64,000 bases of DNA from Planctomycetales bacterium (lineage in GTDB: Bacteria > Planctomycetota > Planctomycetia > Pirellulales > Lacipirellulaceae), in contig JAGQOW010000009.1 of assembly GCA_020427155.1 (NCBI GenBank), forward strand, positions 1 to 64,000, given 5' to 3'. The translations under genes were made by a program, and so were the position numbers. This document shows positions 7,887 to 16,333 of the stretch, piece by piece (the first letter of the stretch is position 1; every line of letters starts with the position of its first letter). Under the pieces are notes generated by a model. It was not told where the DNA came from. It was given only the letters and a program-made list of their open reading frames with translations, and searched no databases.

Positions 7887-9692
7887 CTATTCCTCCGAGA
7901 GCGGAATCTCCAGCGAGATGCCACTCTCCGGTTCTTGCCGCTTGTCGGCCGAGCCCGCTCTCGCAATGCCAACAAGCTCTTCGATCTTCGCGGCAATCGT
8001 TTCTGCATCGGAGCGACGCCTTATTCCGCTTACCAGTTTCTCGGCGTCGCCGATCTTGGTCATCAGAGTCACCTGTTGGTAGACCGTCGCCCCCGAACGC
8101 GTGCCGGAAGGCTCGGCCACAACCTTCTTGATCTGGCCAGGTTCAAAGTGGCGGTGCTTTCCCATCCCCAGCAACCCTCCTTGCACGTCGACGCCATCGG
8201 CGCCAAAGCTCAGTGAGGTCTTCTCCAGCCACATCCACGCAGCCATGGCCAGCACAAGCAAATCGCTCGCTGGAAAGACTATCTTGAACAACAACGGCGC
8301 ATCGGAATAAAGCAATCCGACGCTGATACCTGTCCAGATTGCTGCGAACACCGTGATCACCAGCGCCAGCCCCAGGTTTCTGCCCATCGGAAATACCAAC
8401 TCGCTACGATAGCCGGTTTGCGAAAGCAATCGCCCGCCGGCCCGGGAGACGGCAGACTCGAAACTCGGAGCCGCCACATACTCCTCGAGCAACGATTCGT
8501 CTGCCGGCGGTTCGGCAGAACTCTCCTCTGTCTTGAAAACAGGAACCTCAAAACTAGCGCGGTAATCGACCCCCGGCATCTCGGCCTGCACTTCAAGCCG
8601 CCACAAAAAACCCGCATCTTCGTCCGTCGGATGCTGCTCGTATGGAATCGTGAATCCGACCGGAATGACCGTCTTGCCGGCATGCTCGCCGCCTAGCGTT
8701 TTGACGATCTCCTGGTCCGCCTGCCATACCGCGTCTTCGTAGGTCTCGGTGCCGTCGCTTGTACTTCGCGTCTTCTTCTGAAAACAAGTGAGCGTCAACA
8801 GAAAACTTTCGGCCAGTTCAAGCCCTGCCGGGGCATGAATCACTCCAGCCAGTCGACCGCCGACGACCCCAGGAAGCGTCGCCAATTCCAACTCGCTACC
8901 GCTCCAACGCGTCGCGCCGATCGCCAAATAGACCGTGTAACCCAACATGATCAGCCCGATTACAGGAAATCCAAGGCAGATGGCCACGACCCAAATTGGC
9001 ATGTCTTCATCGCCAAAGAAGAACGCGGCCGCCACGGTCCAGCTAATGGCATTCCAAATCAGCGAGAAGAACGCCATCCCCACGACCGGCCCCCAACGCG
9101 ACGACCGTATCCGGCCGCTGGCCCAGTCTTTCCGCGTCTTCCAGGGTTCAGCGGGATGGAGTTCCCTCAGCTGTTTCTCTTGCCGTACCGTCTTCGCACC
9201 CCACATCCCGGCCACCAACAGCCCGAAACCTACCCCGCCAAACACAACCCCGAACATGGCTTTGAATGCCAGCATGCCTACTCGCAGGTCGCGGTACAGC
9301 AGCGCTTCGCTCGGATCATTCGGATTCACGAAACAGCGAAACGGCTTGCCGCTCTGTTGATACTTCATCAATTCGGCGGCCTTGTTTCGTTGAAACTTGC
9401 CTAGGTTGTCGCTGCCGCCGTGCACTCCGACCACATCGCATTCATACTCCCTGCCAGCCCACTGGTACTTGTACCGGGCGACTGCCCGGTAGGTGGTGCC
9501 GTCCTCATCTGTGCTCTCTTTCAGGCTGGCTTCGACGATCGTACAAGGCGTTTCGGCCCACTCTTGTACCTTCAACCAATAAAGCAGACTGCGGACCGTG
9601 AGCACCGTCATCACCACGCCCACGGCCGCAAATGGCAGCGCGAACAAAACCAGGCAGCCCATGCCAAATTTGTTTTGATGCTTGCCGCTCAT
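7887..9692 (-). CDS. DUF3592-type multipass membrane protein
   Basis: 601 aa. The N-terminus has a membrane helix (about 12-36) and then a DUF3592-like extracytoplasmic domain: TPCTIVEASLKES, RYKYQWAGREYECD, and CFVNPNDPSEALL. More hydrophobic segments follow near 135-160, 205-265 and 450-490, with a beta-rich region between them. The C-terminus is hydrophilic and charged. Function is unknown; DUF3592 proteins are widespread bacterial membrane proteins. The gene lies 55 bases downstream of ychF on the same strand. Confidence 0.82.
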   Translation of the reverse strand: MSGKHQNKFGMGCLVLFALPFAAVGVVMTVLTVRSLLYWLKVQEWAETPCTIVEASLKESTDEDGTTYRAVARYKYQWAGREYECDVVGVHGGSDNLGKFQRNKAAELMKYQQSGKPFRCFVNPNDPSEALLYRDLRVGMLAFKAMFGVVFGGVGFGLLVAGMWGAKTVRQEKQLRELHPAEPWKTRKDWASGRIRSSRWGPVVGMAFFSLIWNAISWTVAAAFFFGDEDMPIWVVAICLGFPVIGLIMLGYTVYLAIGATRWSGSELELATLPGVVGGRLAGVIHAPAGLELAESFLLTLTCFQKKTRSTSDGTETYEDAVWQADQEIVKTLGGEHAGKTVIPVGFTIPYEQHPTDEDAGFLWRLEVQAEMPGVDYRASFEVPVFKTEESSAEPPADESLLEEYVAAPSFESAVSRAGGRLLSQTGYRSELVFPMGRNLGLALVITVFAAIWTGISVGLLYSDAPLLFKIVFPASDLLVLAMAAWMWLEKTSLSFGADGVDVQGGLLGMGKHRHFEPGQIKKVVAEPSGTRSGATVYQQVTLMTKIGDAEKLVSGIRRRSDAETIAAKIEELVGIARAGSADKRQEPESGISLEIPLSEE

Positions 9693-9747
9693 GTGCTACT
9701 CCTGCGGCAGCCTGCTCTTTGCAACAATCGCTTCGCCAAGAGAAGTG

Positions 9748-10839
9748 CTACACGTTAAACAAGAAATGACAAACATCGCTGTCTTGCATAACATAGCTTT
9801 TTCCTTCAATCCGCATTTTGCCGGCCTCGCGAATCGCTTTTTCGCTGCCATATTGGTCCAGATCGTCGACCGAATAGGTCTCGCAGCGGATGAATCCGCG
9901 CTCGAAATCCGTATGAATCACGCCAGCCGCTTGCGGCGCAGTCGCCCCAATGGGGATCGTCCACGCGCGAATCTCCTTTTCGCCCGCTGTAAAGAAACTG
10001 TGCAATCCCAACAGCTCATACGTGGCATGCGCCAACGAAGACAGGGCAGGCTCGGCCAGGCCCAGACTCTCTAGCATCTCGCTGGCTTCCGCTTCGTCCA
10101 GTTCAGCAAGCTCTGCCTCGAGGTTCGCGCAAACCGGCACCACCGAACTTCCTTCGGCTGCCGCATGGCGGCGCAATGCCTGCACGTGTTCGTTTTCGCC
10201 TTTCACATCGTCTTCGCCGACGTTCGCCACATAGAGCACTCGCTTACTCGTGAGCAGCTGCAGCTCCTTCAGCATTTTCGCATGACCAGCATCTTCGTAG
10301 GCAAGCCTGCGCACAGCTTTCCCGTCAGCCAACAATGCCTGACATTCGTCGAGCACTTCCAGCCGACGTTTAGCTTCCTTGTCGCCCGTGCGGGCCGTCC
10401 GCTTCGCCTTGTCGGCCATCGTCTCGACCGACTGCAAATCTGCTAGCATCAGTTCGGTGTCGATCGTCTCGACGTCTCGTAGCGGATCAATCTGGCCATC
10501 GACATGAACGACGTCCGCGTCCTCAAAACAACGCACCACATGCAAGATCGCATCGACCGTTCGAATGTGCGACAGAAACTTGTTCCCCAACCCTTCGCCC
10601 TCGGAAGCTCCACGTACGATTCCTGCGATATCCACCAGCTTCAGCACCGCCGGGATGATCTTCTGCGTAGCAATATGCTTCTCGATGCGCTGCAATCGGC
10701 CGTCAGGAACACTTACGGCGCCCACGTTGGGCTCTATGGTGCAAAACGGATAATTCTCGCTCGCGATCCCTGCAGCCGTCAGCGCGTTGAACAGGGTCGA
10801 CTTCCCGACATTCGGCAACCCCACGATTCCTGCTTCCAT
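9748..10839 (-). CDS. ychF: Redox-regulated ATPase YchF (Obg-family P-loop protein)
   Basis: 363 aa from ATG 10839, the typical YchF length. The open frame extends upstream to 10962, but homologues begin at [15 protein letters not shown], and GAGAGGG precedes this ATG. Features: P-loop GLPNVGKST at residues 6-14, switch region [29 protein letters not shown], the YVANVGEDD block that replaces NKxD and explains ATP preference, and a C-terminal TGS domain with [16 protein letters not shown]. It is a universally conserved, ribosome-associated cytoplasmic protein. Confidence 0.97.
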   Translation of the reverse strand: MEAGIVGLPNVGKSTLFNALTAAGIASENYPFCTIEPNVGAVSVPDGRLQRIEKHIATQKIIPAVLKLVDIAGIVRGASEGEGLGNKFLSHIRTVDAILHVVRCFEDADVVHVDGQIDPLRDVETIDTELMLADLQSVETMADKAKRTARTGDKEAKRRLEVLDECQALLADGKAVRRLAYEDAGHAKMLKELQLLTSKRVLYVANVGEDDVKGENEHVQALRRHAAAEGSSVVPVCANLEAELAELDEAEASEMLESLGLAEPALSSLAHATYELLGLHSFFTAGEKEIRAWTIPIGATAPQAAGVIHTDFERGFIRCETYSVDDLDQYGSEKAIREAGKMRIEGKSYVMQDSDVCHFLFNV

Positions 10840-10963
10840 TTCCCTCTCACTTCCCGATCCAACTGCACGTTCGACCCTAGGCCGCTGCGAAAGCCCCGGG
10901 ATTCTAGCCCAGGGTGTCCACCGGCAACAACCGCTCTCGGTGCGCATTTTAGCTAATCTCACG

Positions 10964-10992
10964 TGGTCAGATCAGCCCGCAATCGTCATAAT
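10964..10992 (+). promoter_or_regulatory. Candidate sigma-70 promoter for the TPR protein gene
   Basis: TGGTCA (10964-10969) and CATAAT (10987-10992), 17 bases apart, match TTGACA/TATAAT at 4 of 6 and 5 of 6 positions. They lie in the divergent gap between ychF and the TPR gene starting at 11085, giving a leader of about 85 bases. Confidence 0.35.
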
Positions 10993-11084
10993 AGCGCGTC
11001 TATAGCGAAGTGGGGCAACTACAAGTCAGGTCCATGCCGCCACCGACGAGCTTCCACGGGTCGGCCGTACGAGAGGGTGTTTTT

Positions 11085-12758
11085 ATGGCGTGTTGGCACA
11101 ATGTTTCGAAGCTGATTCCCCTCCTGGGACTCGTCCTGCTCATTGTCGCGGGGCTCGCTCCCTCGACTGCCAAGGCCGAGAATGAAGGACGTCCCGACCT
11201 CGACGAAGCGATGCGTGTGAAAATCAACGCCACGGGGCTGCGTGAAATCAGCCAGACGGTCGATCTCCTGCAAAGCTCGCTGGACAAGGGGCTCGATCTC
11301 GAGGACGCCGAGTTTGCCGAAGCCATGCTCTCCAATACGCTCATGGAACGGGCAACAGCGCTGGTTCGCGTGATCAACGCCCGTTCGATCATGGATCCAA
11401 AGATTCAGCAGGTTCGCGCCTTGGTCGTCTCCGACCTCCGCCGGGTGCTCGCCTACGACAATCCTCCGCCAGAGGCAAGCCTCGAACTCGGACGCTTACT
11501 CGCGCTGCCAGGCGGCGACCCGCACGAGGCACGGCGCGCACTGACCACCTACCTCGAAACGCCCGACTTGCCCGCGCAGCAACGCGCCGAGGCGCTTATC
11601 CTGCGGGCCCGCTTGCAAACGGAAGAAAAGAACGCCTTGGCCGACTTCGACGAAGCCCTCCAGTTGGCCCCCGACGACGCCGGCTTTCGACTTGTCCGCG
11701 CGCTCTATCTGCGCGGACACAACAAGTTCGACCAGGCGCTCTCTGAGGTCGAGGAGGTGCTCACCCAGACCCCCGACGATGCCAACGCGCTGATCTTGCA
11801 AGGCGAGGTCTTCCGCGACCTGGGCAAGCTGGACGAAGCCATCGAGAGTTTCAACAAAGCCACCGAACTCGTTCCCCAGGCCCCCAGTCCTTTCCAGAAC
11901 CGTGGCGAAATTTACCGCGAGCAAGAAAAGTTCGACGAGGCGATCGCCCAATTCAACAAGGTACTGGAACTCCAACCAGGCGACTTGCTTACGCTCGTCC
12001 ATCGGGCCGAAGCCTATCTTTACTCCGATCGACTGAAAGAAGCACTCGCCGATGTCGAAATCGTGCTCGAAAAACAACCGCTGATAGCCGCCCATCGCAT
12101 CCGGGCCGAGGCGCTGGCCAAAATGGATCGTCTCCAAGAAGCCATTTCCGAAATGGAAAGCATTGCCGAAGCCATGCCCGACCAACCCGATCTGCAGATG
12201 CAACTGGCTCTGTACTACCTAGTCGATCGCCAACCTCGCAAGGCGATTGCCGCCTACAGCGCCGTGATCGAGCAGAGCGAGGACAACTTTCTTGCCCTCC
12301 GCAGCCGTGGCGATGCCTACCTGAACATCGGCCTCCATGCAGAAGCCGTGGCCGACTTCGATCGGGCGGTCGAGCTCGAGCCGAACGACACCTCGGTGCT
12401 CAACAATCTGGCTTGGGTGCTAGCCACTTCTCCCGAAGACTCCGTCCGCAACGCTCCGCGCGCCATCGAACTGGCGACCCGCGCCTGCGAGCAGTCCGAC
12501 TACGGCCAGTCGCACATCCTTAGCACCCTCGCCGCTGCCTACGCCGAGTCGGGCGACTTCGAAACCGCCGTCAAATGGTCGCAAAAAGCCGTCGACATGG
12601 AAGACCCCGAGCACGGCGAACAACTCGCCAAAGAACTGGCCAGCTACCACGAAAAGAAACCGTGGCGCGAAAAGCAGACCATGGAAGAAAACAACTCGCC
12701 CCCCAATCCAGAACCACCTCTGCCCTCAGCGACCGAAACGCCGGACGACGCGCCCTGA
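11085..12758 (+). CDS. Exported tetratricopeptide repeat protein
   Basis: 557 aa from ATG 11085, which has GAGAGGG upstream; the frame is open from 11010 but a signal peptide (ending near STAKAEN) follows the chosen start. About ten TPR units fill residues 120-510, for example ALILQGEVFRDLGKLDEAIE and FQNRGEIYREQEKFDEAIA. The LNNLAWVLATSPEDSVRN block with STLAAAYAESGDFETAVKW ends the array. A similar module occurs in the TPR protein near 62.5 kb. The acidic, Pro-rich tail is probably disordered. A periplasmic scaffold role is likely; the partner is unknown. Confidence 0.9.
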   Translation: MACWHNVSKLIPLLGLVLLIVAGLAPSTAKAENEGRPDLDEAMRVKINATGLREISQTVDLLQSSLDKGLDLEDAEFAEAMLSNTLMERATALVRVINARSIMDPKIQQVRALVVSDLRRVLAYDNPPPEASLELGRLLALPGGDPHEARRALTTYLETPDLPAQQRAEALILRARLQTEEKNALADFDEALQLAPDDAGFRLVRALYLRGHNKFDQALSEVEEVLTQTPDDANALILQGEVFRDLGKLDEAIESFNKATELVPQAPSPFQNRGEIYREQEKFDEAIAQFNKVLELQPGDLLTLVHRAEAYLYSDRLKEALADVEIVLEKQPLIAAHRIRAEALAKMDRLQEAISEMESIAEAMPDQPDLQMQLALYYLVDRQPRKAIAAYSAVIEQSEDNFLALRSRGDAYLNIGLHAEAVADFDRAVELEPNDTSVLNNLAWVLATSPEDSVRNAPRAIELATRACEQSDYGQSHILSTLAAAYAESGDFETAVKWSQKAVDMEDPEHGEQLAKELASYHEKKPWREKQTMEENNSPPNPEPPLPSATETPDDAP

Positions 12759-12817
12759 GCAGTGCTTGAAATGGTTTCAGCGTCAATCCGTTCTACATTC
12801 TTGCCGGCAACCACGGC

Positions 12818-14515
12818 CTAACGCCACTTTCTGTCTTGAGGTATTGTTCCCTCCAAGATCTCTTTCTTCCACTTTGCCAGCAATTGCGCGTGCTCTTGAG
12901 CTACCCGCACGCTGTTTTGGTTCGACGGATCTCTCGCCTCCGGGTCAGCCCAAAACTTCCCGACCGAGTCCAAATATTCGATCACTACCGCCTTTTCTCC
13001 TTGCTCCAGCAGCTCCCGCGCAAACGTGAATTGAGGTCCGAATGAGTTCAACTGGGGCGAACCCGGCGACTTGCCTGCTTCCAGAAGATAATGTTTCGCC
13101 TCGTCCAGCTTGCCTTCTTGTAGGGCAATGCGCCCCAAGATCACGTTCATGTTGTGAATGACGTTGCCGTAATTCCAACTCTCGCTCTGCGGGGTAGCTG
13201 CCTGCAATCGTTCCTTTGCATAGCTTCTGGCTTTTTCGAATTCCCCAGCTGCATGGGCCATAGCGGCCAACTCGCTACTTTTCTGCACCGCTGACGCTTG
13301 CCTGTCGCTTAGTCGCATTGACTCCTCCAGGTATTCAAGCGATTGCTTGGCAAAGGCCTGCCGCTGATCCGCGGTCGTTTCGAAAGCGCTACTCTTACTC
13401 GAATAGATGTCACCCAAGAACCAAACCCATTGGCCGTTCTGGGGGTCCAATTCGTGAGCCTGCTGCAATAGTGCAATCGCCTGATCCTGGGCTTCCGCAC
13501 GAAAGATGTCAGTGTAGTGGTAGATGCCAGCATTTCCTGCGATCACCGGATCCGTTGAGTAGGCTTTCACATGCTCCAGCCACAGTTTGCCCCCTGCTAC
13601 CCAAGCCTTTTCATCGCCCATATTGCCTTCCCGCGGAAGCAACAGATAGCCCGTCCTGGAGGCCAACTGCGATCGAGGGTGATGCTTGATGAGCCCGAGG
13701 ATCAACTGGGCGTACGGCCCCTCAGAAGACGGATGCCTGCCTTCCAGCTTCTGGTAATAGCCCATCAGCGCAACGCGGCTAGGCAAATCTTCGGGATTAT
13801 CTTGAAGCTTCTCTTCAATGCCCTTGGCCTGAGCGGGCGAGAGCAGCTGCCCTTGCGCAAGTAACTGACTAACCAACTTGCCGCCAGCTACGCTGGCAAG
13901 AAACGAGTCTGTCTGTTCCAGCTCTTTCAGCAACTCCCTGACGCGTTCAGTGGGATGCCGCACCAATGCCGCCGGCTGTCCATTTGCTTGGTCTCGCCAG
14001 TTCTCAACTCGAATCTCAATCGTGCGATCCGCTGTCGCTTCGAAGACTCGGTTGGAGATCTCCTTATTGTCCTTGTCTTTTTCGACCGTCTCCCAGCTGC
14101 CGCGAGTTACCTTAAACTCAATCTTGCTACCCCCGTTCAAACGCGCAATCGCCTCATACTCTCCCGTCGCCTGTTGGCTAAGTCGCAAACCCCGAGGATT
14201 CCAGCTTCCCAATGCCGGATCGTTCCCAGTGATATAGATGGAATCGCCCGCCGGAATTGCTGCTGCCACCCAAACCCGAAACGCAACCTGGCAAGTCGTC
14301 TGGCCTTCGCCGACGGACCCAGCTCGGCGCCCTGCTTCTTGATCAATGGGCTCAGCATTCACTAGCTCTCCGCCTGGTTCCGTACCTTGCAGCGCCGCTG
14401 ATTCGGCTCCAGGAGCGAGAGTCGACCCTTCCGTAGGATCGGTCTGGTCGCCCGGCTCACACCCCCCAAGCAGTACCAGCGCCATTGCACTCGAAAACAG
14501 AAATTTGCGGTTCAT
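12818..14515 (-). CDS. Lipoprotein with CBM20-like starch-binding domain and TPR repeats
   Basis: 565 aa. The signal peptide ends in the lipobox LLGGC (Cys19), so the mature protein should be lipid-anchored. After a Ser/Glu/Pro-rich linker, residues 76-173 match a family 20 carbohydrate-binding module: VAFRVWVAAAIPAGDSIYIT, GNDPALGSWNPRGLRL, then KIEFKVTRGSWETVEKD. From about 190 onward the protein is alpha-helical with TPR-like pairs (LLQQAHELDPQNGQWVWFLG; LGRIALQEGKLDEAKHYLLE). No catalytic domain is seen. It may bind alpha-glucan or another glycan at the cell surface. Convergent with the TPR gene ending at 12758. Confidence 0.8.
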   Translation of the reverse strand: MNRKFLFSSAMALVLLGGCEPGDQTDPTEGSTLAPGAESAALQGTEPGGELVNAEPIDQEAGRRAGSVGEGQTTCQVAFRVWVAAAIPAGDSIYITGNDPALGSWNPRGLRLSQQATGEYEAIARLNGGSKIEFKVTRGSWETVEKDKDNKEISNRVFEATADRTIEIRVENWRDQANGQPAALVRHPTERVRELLKELEQTDSFLASVAGGKLVSQLLAQGQLLSPAQAKGIEEKLQDNPEDLPSRVALMGYYQKLEGRHPSSEGPYAQLILGLIKHHPRSQLASRTGYLLLPREGNMGDEKAWVAGGKLWLEHVKAYSTDPVIAGNAGIYHYTDIFRAEAQDQAIALLQQAHELDPQNGQWVWFLGDIYSSKSSAFETTADQRQAFAKQSLEYLEESMRLSDRQASAVQKSSELAAMAHAAGEFEKARSYAKERLQAATPQSESWNYGNVIHNMNVILGRIALQEGKLDEAKHYLLEAGKSPGSPQLNSFGPQFTFARELLEQGEKAVVIEYLDSVGKFWADPEARDPSNQNSVRVAQEHAQLLAKWKKEILEGTIPQDRKWR

Positions 14516-15077
14516 GGCCTCACCTCAGAAGTCCACTACCAAACGTCTTGCTACCCTACCGGGGCCGGCAACCGCCGTGTTCGACTACAAAAGAGCCGCT
14601 CGCGGACCGAGAATGCTACCTGCGACACCGACTTCTGCGCGCAGCAGAGAGTGTTCCACACCGCACACCTCCGCCATATTTGTCACGCCATCTCCCCAGA
14701 GAGTTGCACCGGAGGAACTATCCACACAGACTCGCCACAGTCGCCGGCAGAGCATGCTTTAGTAGAGGCAAATTGCGCGCCATAATTCGCAGCAAGCTGC
14801 TGCGATCTTAATCAAATTACACCACCGTATCTCACCAGCGTGCCAAGATCGTGGCTGGGTTAGATCGTAGGCTGGGTTCGTAACCCAGCATTCTCCGCAG
14901 TCCCCCTTTCGCGTCTTTGGCACTCGGAAGCTGGGTGAACCTGTCGGTGGTTTGTTGTTTACAGTGCAGAGCAAATGGCCGACAGAACTACCCAGCCTAC
15001 GGTTTACTGTGGGCAACCCTTGCAGGACAGCAGAGGTGCCGTCTTCACTCCAAGGTAACGGCTGCACCGCAACTTAG
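14516..15077. other. Intergenic region with hairpins and an inverted repeat
   Basis: No convincing gene in about 560 bases. A hairpin at 14787-14805 pairs TCGCAGCA with TGCTGCGA. A second (14871-14889) pairs GCTGGGTT with AACCCAGC. GTAGGCTGGGT at 14867-14877 is repeated inverted as ACCCAGCCTAC at 14990-15000, and a partial direct copy GGCTGGGTTAG sits at 14853. The base pairing suggests a REP-like intergenic element or a structured RNA. I cannot tell which. Confidence 0.5.
14867..15000. repeat. Inverted repeat GTAGGCTGGGT / ACCCAGCCTAC
   Basis: Eleven-base arms at 14867-14877 and 14990-15000 are exact inverted copies and enclose about 112 bases. The left arm also forms its own hairpin with AACCCAGC at 14882-14889. 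There is no transposase in between, so a miniature REP-like element is the simplest reading. Confidence 0.5.
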
Positions 15078-15773
15078 CTATTTGCTTGTGAGATAGAGAT
15101 ACCTTCCAATCAAACCACCCAGTAGGCCGCTATAGACGATTAGCAAAGAATGAAATGTTCTTTCGAAATCCTTCTTGAGTGGTATTTCAAAAGGAGTGGT
15201 GCTTCGAATGTCACGTTGCGATACCTTGCCTTCCACAGCACTGAGAAGGGCTGATTTAGCGCTACGAAACAAGTCTGGATTGTAAGACTCAGGAAAAGAA
15301 GTTTCGTAGTTTGTGTCTATCAGTAGAAGCACGTCCTGTGCATTGGCAGTTTGTTCAAGAATTGAAGGAATCTGCTCGGCTTTGACTACGTTTCCATTGT
15401 GCGTAATCTGCCCGCTTGCCTTCAAGCGGATGATACTTTGGCCTGGGTCAGGCGGCAGTAGGCGACGCACCTTTGAGTGCAAATACGGCACGAGGCGAGA
15501 AGATAAGAATTCTGGGGACCTATCATTATCAAACCAAGGCCCGAAAGTAATCAAGAAATAGCTAATGCCGAAAATAGAAAAGCCTACCCAGAATGCCCTC
15601 CTGCTGTCTCTCCTATAGATAGTGCTGGAAACTGCAAATAACAATGTGCACAGCGCTGTGGTAAAAGCAAAGCTGGCCCAAAAGTTACTCGCATTGATTA
15701 AAGCAACTAGTGTGATTGGGACTAATGTGGTAAGCAGTAGCATCGCTGCTAAGGAAAGCCTGAAGTATTTCAT
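15078..15773 (-). CDS. Small membrane protein with soluble domain, unknown function
   Basis: 231 aa from ATG 15773, chosen because GAGGAG lies 7 bases upstream and the hydrophobic N-terminus begins there; the frame is open to 15926. Three N-terminal membrane segments (about 6-26, 30-48, 58-78) are followed by a soluble region of about 130 residues and a last helix near the C-terminus (TFHSLLIVYSGLLGGLIGRY). The soluble part contains SIIRLKASGQITHNGNVV and QDVLLLIDTNYETSFPES. No family recognised; it is probably a planctomycete lineage protein. Its context gives no clear clue. Confidence 0.65.
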   Translation of the reverse strand: MKYFRLSLAAMLLLTTLVPITLVALINASNFWASFAFTTALCTLLFAVSSTIYRRDSRRAFWVGFSIFGISYFLITFGPWFDNDRSPEFLSSRLVPYLHSKVRRLLPPDPGQSIIRLKASGQITHNGNVVKAEQIPSILEQTANAQDVLLLIDTNYETSFPESYNPDLFRSAKSALLSAVEGKVSQRDIRSTTPFEIPLKKDFERTFHSLLIVYSGLLGGLIGRYLYLTSK

Positions 15774-16333
15774 AGCAAGGCTCCTCTGGATAAGTAGCGT
15801 ATGCAGCTCATAGCTATCGGCTTGACAGTCTAATTGTATTAGCCCTGAATCAGGCCGCAACATGTGTTGCGAACTGCTAATCGACACTACTCTTGACCTC
15901 CCTTCAGCCTTCACCGTCCAACACATTTTCCCAGCTGCGTCGCAGCTACATGCCGTGGCGCTCCGAGCTTCTCAGCAACTCTAGAGAAACAAACCCGTTC
16001 AGCATATTTCTCGCTCGCAATTGGCCGCGCACTCTGCGACACTCAACGCCAGCACATGTGTGTCTCGATTGTCGGCTCTCAGCCGCATTATCAATGCATC
16101 AGCCGCCTTGACCCTCTCCCTGTTTTGTCCCGTAAACCAAATCGCCAAAAAACCAAAATTCGCCCTGTTTTGTCCGCCTGAAAACCAGTAAACCCTACTA
16201 ACCGAGTGGTTCGAGCAAAATGGACCGGACAAAAACACCCAAGCAAAGTCTCAAAAACGCGTTTTTCCCTACCAGGACAAATCCCCATCAGAGGGGATCA
16301 ACTCACCCAGCTTAAAACCGGCAGCCTCCACCC
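15774..16333. other. Intergenic region containing short repeats
   Basis: About 560 bases between the membrane protein gene (minus strand) and the symporter gene (plus strand). CCCTGTTTTGTCC occurs at 16118-16130 and again at 16163-16175, each followed by an A/C-rich run with AAAACC or AAACC. The complement GGACAAA appears at about 16227 and 16275. Small open frames here have no recognisable product. The region must also contain the symporter promoter. Confidence 0.45.

Noticed and set aside
14516-15077. Possible CRISPR or mobile element because of repeated GCTGGGT motifs
   Set aside because: Copies are few, unevenly spaced and inverted, with no cas or transposase genes nearby.
15999-16238. 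79-codon minus-strand frame translating the CCCTGTTTTGTCC repeats as GQNR-like units
   Set aside because: The repeats give an illusion of protein periodicity; there is no start signal, and the region is better explained as intergenic repeats.
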